This document shows, piece by piece, positions 61,868-64,000 of a DNA stretch of 64,000 nt. The notes beneath the pieces were generated by a model that saw nothing but the letters and a program-made list of their open reading frames with translations, was not told the DNA's origin and did no database searches. This DNA comes from JAPOXR01 sp964291445 (lineage in GTDB: Bacteria > Pseudomonadota > Alphaproteobacteria > Rhodobacterales > Rhodobacteraceae), in NCBI GenBank assembly GCA_964291445.2, contig OZ219863.1, positions 1-64,000 of the forward strand, read 5' to 3'. Made by a program: the position numbers and the translations under genes. Every line of letters begins with the position of its first letter. The stretch's first letter is position 1.

Positions 61868-63397
61868 TCAGCCAGCCCTTACCTGCTCGAAAGCCCTGGA
61901 GTGACCGGCCGTGGCCAGTTCCATGACACGCACGTCATTGGCCTCCTCCCGGTCGAGGATCCCGGTCTGGCGCCCTTCCGACATGACCATGATGCGCCTC
62001 GAGACGCCCATGACCTCCTCGAGTTCGGAACTGACCACTACCACGGCGATTCCCCGCCCGGCCAGTTCGACGATCAGCTCATAGATCGAGGAGCGGGCCC
62101 CGACATCGATGCCGCGGGTCGGCTCGTCCAGCAGGACCACCCGCGGGTTCCTGGAGAGCCACTTGGCAAGGACGACCTTCTGCTGGTTGCCGCCCGACAT
62201 CTCGTTGGCGTTCTGGTACCCAACCCCCTTGACGCCAAATCTCTCGATATTCTCGGCGGCAAATCGCCTGACGCGGCGGCCGCTGATCCACCCGGATGCC
62301 CCGACCGAGTCAAAATTGGAGTAGGCGAAATTGTCCTGGATGCTGTGAATCAGCACCAGCCCCTGCAATTTCCGGTCTTCCGGCACCAGGATGATGCCCT
62401 TTCTGATTGCATCGGCCGGACCTCGCGGCGTGATATCCTCGCCGTCGACCAAGACCGTGCCGGCGGAGATCGGATCGGCACCGGCGATGGCACGCACGAG
62501 CCCCGTTCTGCCGGCGCCGACCAGGCCGGCGATGCCGAAAATCTCGCCTCTTCTGACCTCGAAGCTGACATCGGCAAACTCCCCCGTTGCCGAGGTGAGG
62601 TCCCGAACTTCGAGGACGGTCTTGTCGTCCGGGTCCGGAATGGACGGGAACATGCGGTCCATGCTGCGGCCGACCATGGCCTCGACGATCATTCGCACCG
62701 GCAGGTCGGCAGTGTCGAATTCCTGGACCTTGTCGCCATCCCGCAGCACGATGATGCGATCGGCGATCTGCTTGATCTCTTCAAGCCGGTGCGAGATGTA
62801 GATGATGCCCACCCCTTCCGACTTCAGCGTCTCGATCTGCTTGAAGAGGAGCCTGGTTTCCGCCCCGCCGAGGGCGGCCGTCGGCTCGTCGAGGATGAGG
62901 AGCCGGGCATTGAGCGTCAGCGCCTTGGCGATCTCGACCAGTTGTTGGTTGGCGGTGGACAACCCGTCGACCACGCGCCTGGCCGACACCTCCAGCCCCA
63001 GCCGCCTGATTCCCCGCTGGGCCCGTCTCTCCATCTCGGCGCGGTCGACGCGGCCACGTTTCGTCAGGTAGCGGCCGACAAAGACGTTCTCGGCGATCGA
63101 CACATGCGGCAGCAGCGACAATTCCTGGTGAATCATGCCGACGCCGGCATCGATCGCTTCCCTGGGATTGGCGGGCGCATAGGGCGCGCCCTGCCAGGTC
63201 ATGTCACCGGAGCTGGGAAACACCGCCCCGGATATGATATTTGATACCGTGGATTTGCCAGCGCCGTTTTCACCGAGAAGCGCCACCACCTCACCGGCAT
63301 GCACATCCATGTCGATCCCGTGCAGAACCTCGGTCGGCCCGAAGGATTTGCGAATTCCGCTGAGGGACAGGATCGGTGCCGTGCTTTCGGAGGTCAT
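61868..63397 (-). CDS. Sugar ABC transporter ATPase with two nucleotide-binding domains (RbsA/MglA type)
   Basis: A 509-residue ATPase of the ribose/galactose (CUT2) class. The first domain has LLGENGAGKSTVSNIISG and ILDEPTAALGG. The second has IAGLVGAGRTGLVRAIAG, MSGGNQQKVVLAKWL and LLDEPTRGIDVGA. As in this class, the N-terminal Walker A (GENGAGKST) is canonical and the second one (GLVGAGRT) is degenerate. It powers import with the binding protein encoded 39 bp upstream. No permease gene follows; it must lie upstream, beyond the window, or elsewhere. Confidence 0.95.
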   Translation of the reverse strand: MTSESTAPILSLSGIRKSFGPTEVLHGIDMDVHAGEVVALLGENGAGKSTVSNIISGAVFPSSGDMTWQGAPYAPANPREAIDAGVGMIHQELSLLPHVSIAENVFVGRYLTKRGRVDRAEMERRAQRGIRRLGLEVSARRVVDGLSTANQQLVEIAKALTLNARLLILDEPTAALGGAETRLLFKQIETLKSEGVGIIYISHRLEEIKQIADRIIVLRDGDKVQEFDTADLPVRMIVEAMVGRSMDRMFPSIPDPDDKTVLEVRDLTSATGEFADVSFEVRRGEIFGIAGLVGAGRTGLVRAIAGADPISAGTVLVDGEDITPRGPADAIRKGIILVPEDRKLQGLVLIHSIQDNFAYSNFDSVGASGWISGRRVRRFAAENIERFGVKGVGYQNANEMSGGNQQKVVLAKWLSRNPRVVLLDEPTRGIDVGARSSIYELIVELAGRGIAVVVVSSELEEVMGVSRRIMVMSEGRQTGILDREEANDVRVMELATAGHSRAFEQVRAG

Positions 63398-63436
63398 GGG
63401 GCTGCTCGCCGCAAAACGGCGCTGGCTCCTGGTGCC

Positions 63437-64000
63437 TTACGGGTGCATCTCGACAAATTGCTGTGCATTGTCGCAGGTCGTCAGCACCGCGTTCGGAATC
63501 TGGCGAGCCGGGACCGAGGCGCCGTGCGACACCGCAATGGCAGAATTCACAGCCAGCACACCCATGGCCTGGGTGCTCTGGGTGGCGGTCACGATGAACG
63601 GCGTGTCACAGGCGGCAAGCGATTCCAGCGCCGCAACGTCACCATCATATCCGCCAACGATGACCTGATCAGCGAGCCCGGCCACCTCGACGGCCTTGGC
63701 GGCACCCATGGCCAGCCCATCGGCCTGGCCGAAGATGACCCTGGTGTCCGGATGTGCCTGCAGCATGTTCTGTGCAATCGAAAAGCCCTCATCCGGCGAC
63801 CACATCTGGCTCCATTGCTGGGCGACCAGCTCGATGCCCGGGTTCTCGTTGATGGCACGCTCGCAGCCCTGGTAGCGCTGGACTTCGGGGGTCGTTCCCT
63901 TCTGCCCGTGAATGATGACCATCTTGCCTTCGCCACCGGCGAGGCCGATGATGTGCGAGCAGACCTGGTAGGCTGACAGGATATTCTCGCCATAGATGAC
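63437..64000 (-). CDS. Sugar ABC transporter substrate-binding protein (RbsB type), partial
   Basis: The C-terminal part of a periplasmic sugar-binding protein of the ribose/galactose type; the N-terminus lies outside the window. At the edge the frame reads VIYGENILSAYQVCSHIIG, then MVIIHGQKGTTPEVQRYQG, RVIFGQADGLAMGAAKAVEV and VIVGGYDGDVAALESL, matching the hinge and second lobe. It is upstream of the ATPase gene. Confidence 0.9.
   Translation of the reverse strand, partial: VIYGENILSAYQVCSHIIGLAGGEGKMVIIHGQKGTTPEVQRYQGCERAINENPGIELVAQQWSQMWSPDEGFSIAQNMLQAHPDTRVIFGQADGLAMGAAKAVEVAGLADQVIVGGYDGDVAALESLAACDTPFIVTATQSTQAMGVLAVNSAIAVSHGASVPARQIPNAVLTTCDNAQQFVEMHP

Noticed and set aside
61511..63244. 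577-codon plus-strand frame opposite the ABC ATPase
   Set aside because: Shadow frame; the minus strand has both nucleotide-binding domains.
1..64000. tRNA, rRNA or CRISPR loci
   Set aside because: No cloverleaf-like gene ends, rRNA segments or regularly spaced short repeats were noticed on reading; small RNAs cannot be excluded by eye.

Overview
The window looks like a chromosomal stretch of a high-GC alphaproteobacterium. The families and gene orders fit that group: a TRAP transporter operon, an N,N-dimethylformamidase-type amidohydrolase, a ureD-A-orf-B-C-E-F-G urease cluster, a MatB-type malonyl-CoA synthetase, and sugar ABC transporters flanked by short-chain dehydrogenases. No rRNA, tRNA or CRISPR array was seen. 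The species cannot be named from the sequence alone.

Layout. (1) 1-13.4 kb is a catabolic locus. A minus-strand group (flavin monooxygenase, DinB-like, ABM-like) diverges from a plus-strand operon (alpha/beta hydrolase, then TRAP DctP-DctQ-DctM). A second plus-strand operon follows (FAD oxidoreductase, D-2-hydroxyacid dehydrogenase, MmgE/PrpD), then a convergent aminotransferase and a two-subunit dimethylformamidase-like enzyme. The first two operons share a nearly identical 17-bp palindromic motif. The locus reads as uptake and stepwise oxidation or hydrolysis of a nitrogen-containing organic compound. (2) 13.7-25.2 kb is accessory DNA: a Schlafen/AlbA_2-type protein, a double-NTF2 (SnoaL-like) enzyme, a decayed IS66 element carrying an intact DruA-like (DUF4338) gene, a pRiA4b Orf3-like protein, and a three-gene ParB-like / putative nuclease / D12 adenine methylase module. 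(3) 25.2-31.7 kb is an ABC importer operon (binding protein and two permeases, no ATPase) preceded by a LacI-type palindrome and followed by three more SnoaL-like genes. (4) 31.8-39.5 kb is a complete type I Zorya anti-phage system (zorA-B-C-D, minus strand), whose ZorB coiled coil carries a fresh in-frame duplication. Regions 3 and 4 together are bracketed by 200-bp inverted repeats; an ISAs1 transposase fragment and a truncated integrase lie just outside the right-hand copy. (5) 40.5-47.6 kb holds fmt, two membrane-associated GTPases, matB, a ribbon-helix-helix-like protein and an ankyrin protein. (6) 47.8-53.1 kb is a urease operon with an extra 52-codon gene between ureA and ureB. (7) 53.1-60.2 kb is a 1870-residue exonuclease-RecQ-UvrD fusion between 455-bp direct repeats; the right-hand repeat contains the 3' end of an SDR gene. 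(8) 60.1-64 kb has two SDRs, a two-domain sugar ABC ATPase and a partial sugar-binding protein.

Overall, ordinary catabolic operons alternate with acquired defence or mobility modules. The most interesting material is the ParB/nuclease/methylase trio, the RecQ-UvrD fusion with its repeats, Zorya with the duplicated ZorB coil, the DruA-like passenger gene, and the SnoaL paralogue array. All identifications rest on reading motifs in translated sequence; no database search was run.
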